Source: Cephalopachus bancanus
Taxonomy: Eukaryota > Chordata > Mammalia > Primates > Tarsiidae
Reading direction: 5' to 3'
Length of the DNA: 64,000 bases
NCBI GenBank assembly: GCA_027257055.1
Contig: JAPVLO010000123.1
Coordinates: 744,001 to 808,000 of the forward strand
Shown: one piece after another, positions 63,664 through 64,000 of the stretch
How positions within the stretch are numbered: the stretch's first letter is position 1
Layout: each line of letters starts with the position of its first letter
Translations under genes and position numbers: made by a program
Notes under the pieces: generated by a model
Told to the model about the DNA's origin: nothing
What the model saw: only the letters and a program-made list of their open reading frames with translations
The model's database searches: none

Positions 63664-64000
63664 CTGCAGAGGCAAAGGGGGATCCTGTCTGTGGGCCCTC
63701 CTGGCCAGGCTGCCTGGGAACCAGGCCCTGTCCATGCAGATGCTCAATCCTCTCCTGGCTCCAGAAGCCTCAGCCCTGCCCCTCCCAGCCCACTTGCCCT
63801 GTGGGTGCTCCCTTGATTCGGACAGGGCAGAGTATGGGCACGGTGCAGCAGCCCGGCCTCTGCCAGGGAGTGCCCAGGTACCCTCCGTACCACAGGGGCA
63901 CTGCCCAGTGAGCTGGGGGGCATGAGGACAGGGCCAGGGCCTGGGGGTTAGGAAAGAGGCCACGGCAAGCCGTCCTTGGACAGGACCCTCCCTCTGTTTC
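63664..64000 (-). other. KATNB1 intron (runs off the window)
   Basis: No exon was recognised in the last 337 bases; the next upstream KATNB1 exon should lie beyond 64000. Confidence 0.65.

Overview
The window is primate nuclear DNA. It carries a complete minus-end-directed kinesin gene, KIFC3, on the + strand. The last eight exons seen of KATNB1 (katanin p80) lie on the - strand, and the two genes converge tail to tail. This is the KIFC3-KATNB1 neighbourhood of human chromosome 16q21 in reverse orientation, but the species is probably not human. None of the roughly 30 Alu elements shows AluS or AluY diagnostic sequence. Instead there is an AluJ-derived series ending in a distinctive young group, marked by CTACAATAAATCAAAAATTAG in the linker region and ACTCCAACTCAAA at the 3' end. 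Primate Alu outside the AluS/AluY branch, on an AluJ background, points to a tarsier-like primate. This is an inference; no search was run.

Layout. 1-21640: gene-free upstream sequence with many Alus, a MaLR LTR, an Alu-split mariner element with recognisable transposase remnants, a near-identical 120-bp tandem duplication, and a 195-bp inverted duplication with arms 3 kb apart. 21650-22560: CpG-island promoter with an RFX-type X-box and non-coding exon 1, ending at 22298. 22299-58765: KIFC3. The main reading frame has 18 coding exons (ATG 27261, TGA 58763-58765) and gives 831 residues. A frame-neutral pair of internal cassette exons (33747-33885 and 36741-36943) and a candidate alternative stop exon (58486-58514) are also present. 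58766 to about 59455: KIFC3 3'UTR. About 60400-64000: KATNB1 on the - strand from its 3'UTR back to the exon at 63613-63663; the gene continues beyond the window.

Both genes act on microtubules. KIFC3 is a C-terminal-motor kinesin-14 with a long coiled coil. KATNB1 is the targeting and regulatory subunit of the microtubule-severing enzyme katanin, and only its linker and con80 region is here. The exons were joined by reading splice sites and checking that every junction keeps phase; each exon length agrees with its translated codon count.

Introns and flanks hold Alu, MIR/L2-like and L1 copies, a MER2-like Tigger element, simple repeats, and two small A-tailed insertions that I could not name. 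I found no previously undescribed protein system. The points most worth checking are the Alu-based species call, the inverted duplication, the 120-bp duplication, the phase-locked cassette pair, the GC-AG intron of KATNB1 and the unidentified 166-bp retro-insertion.
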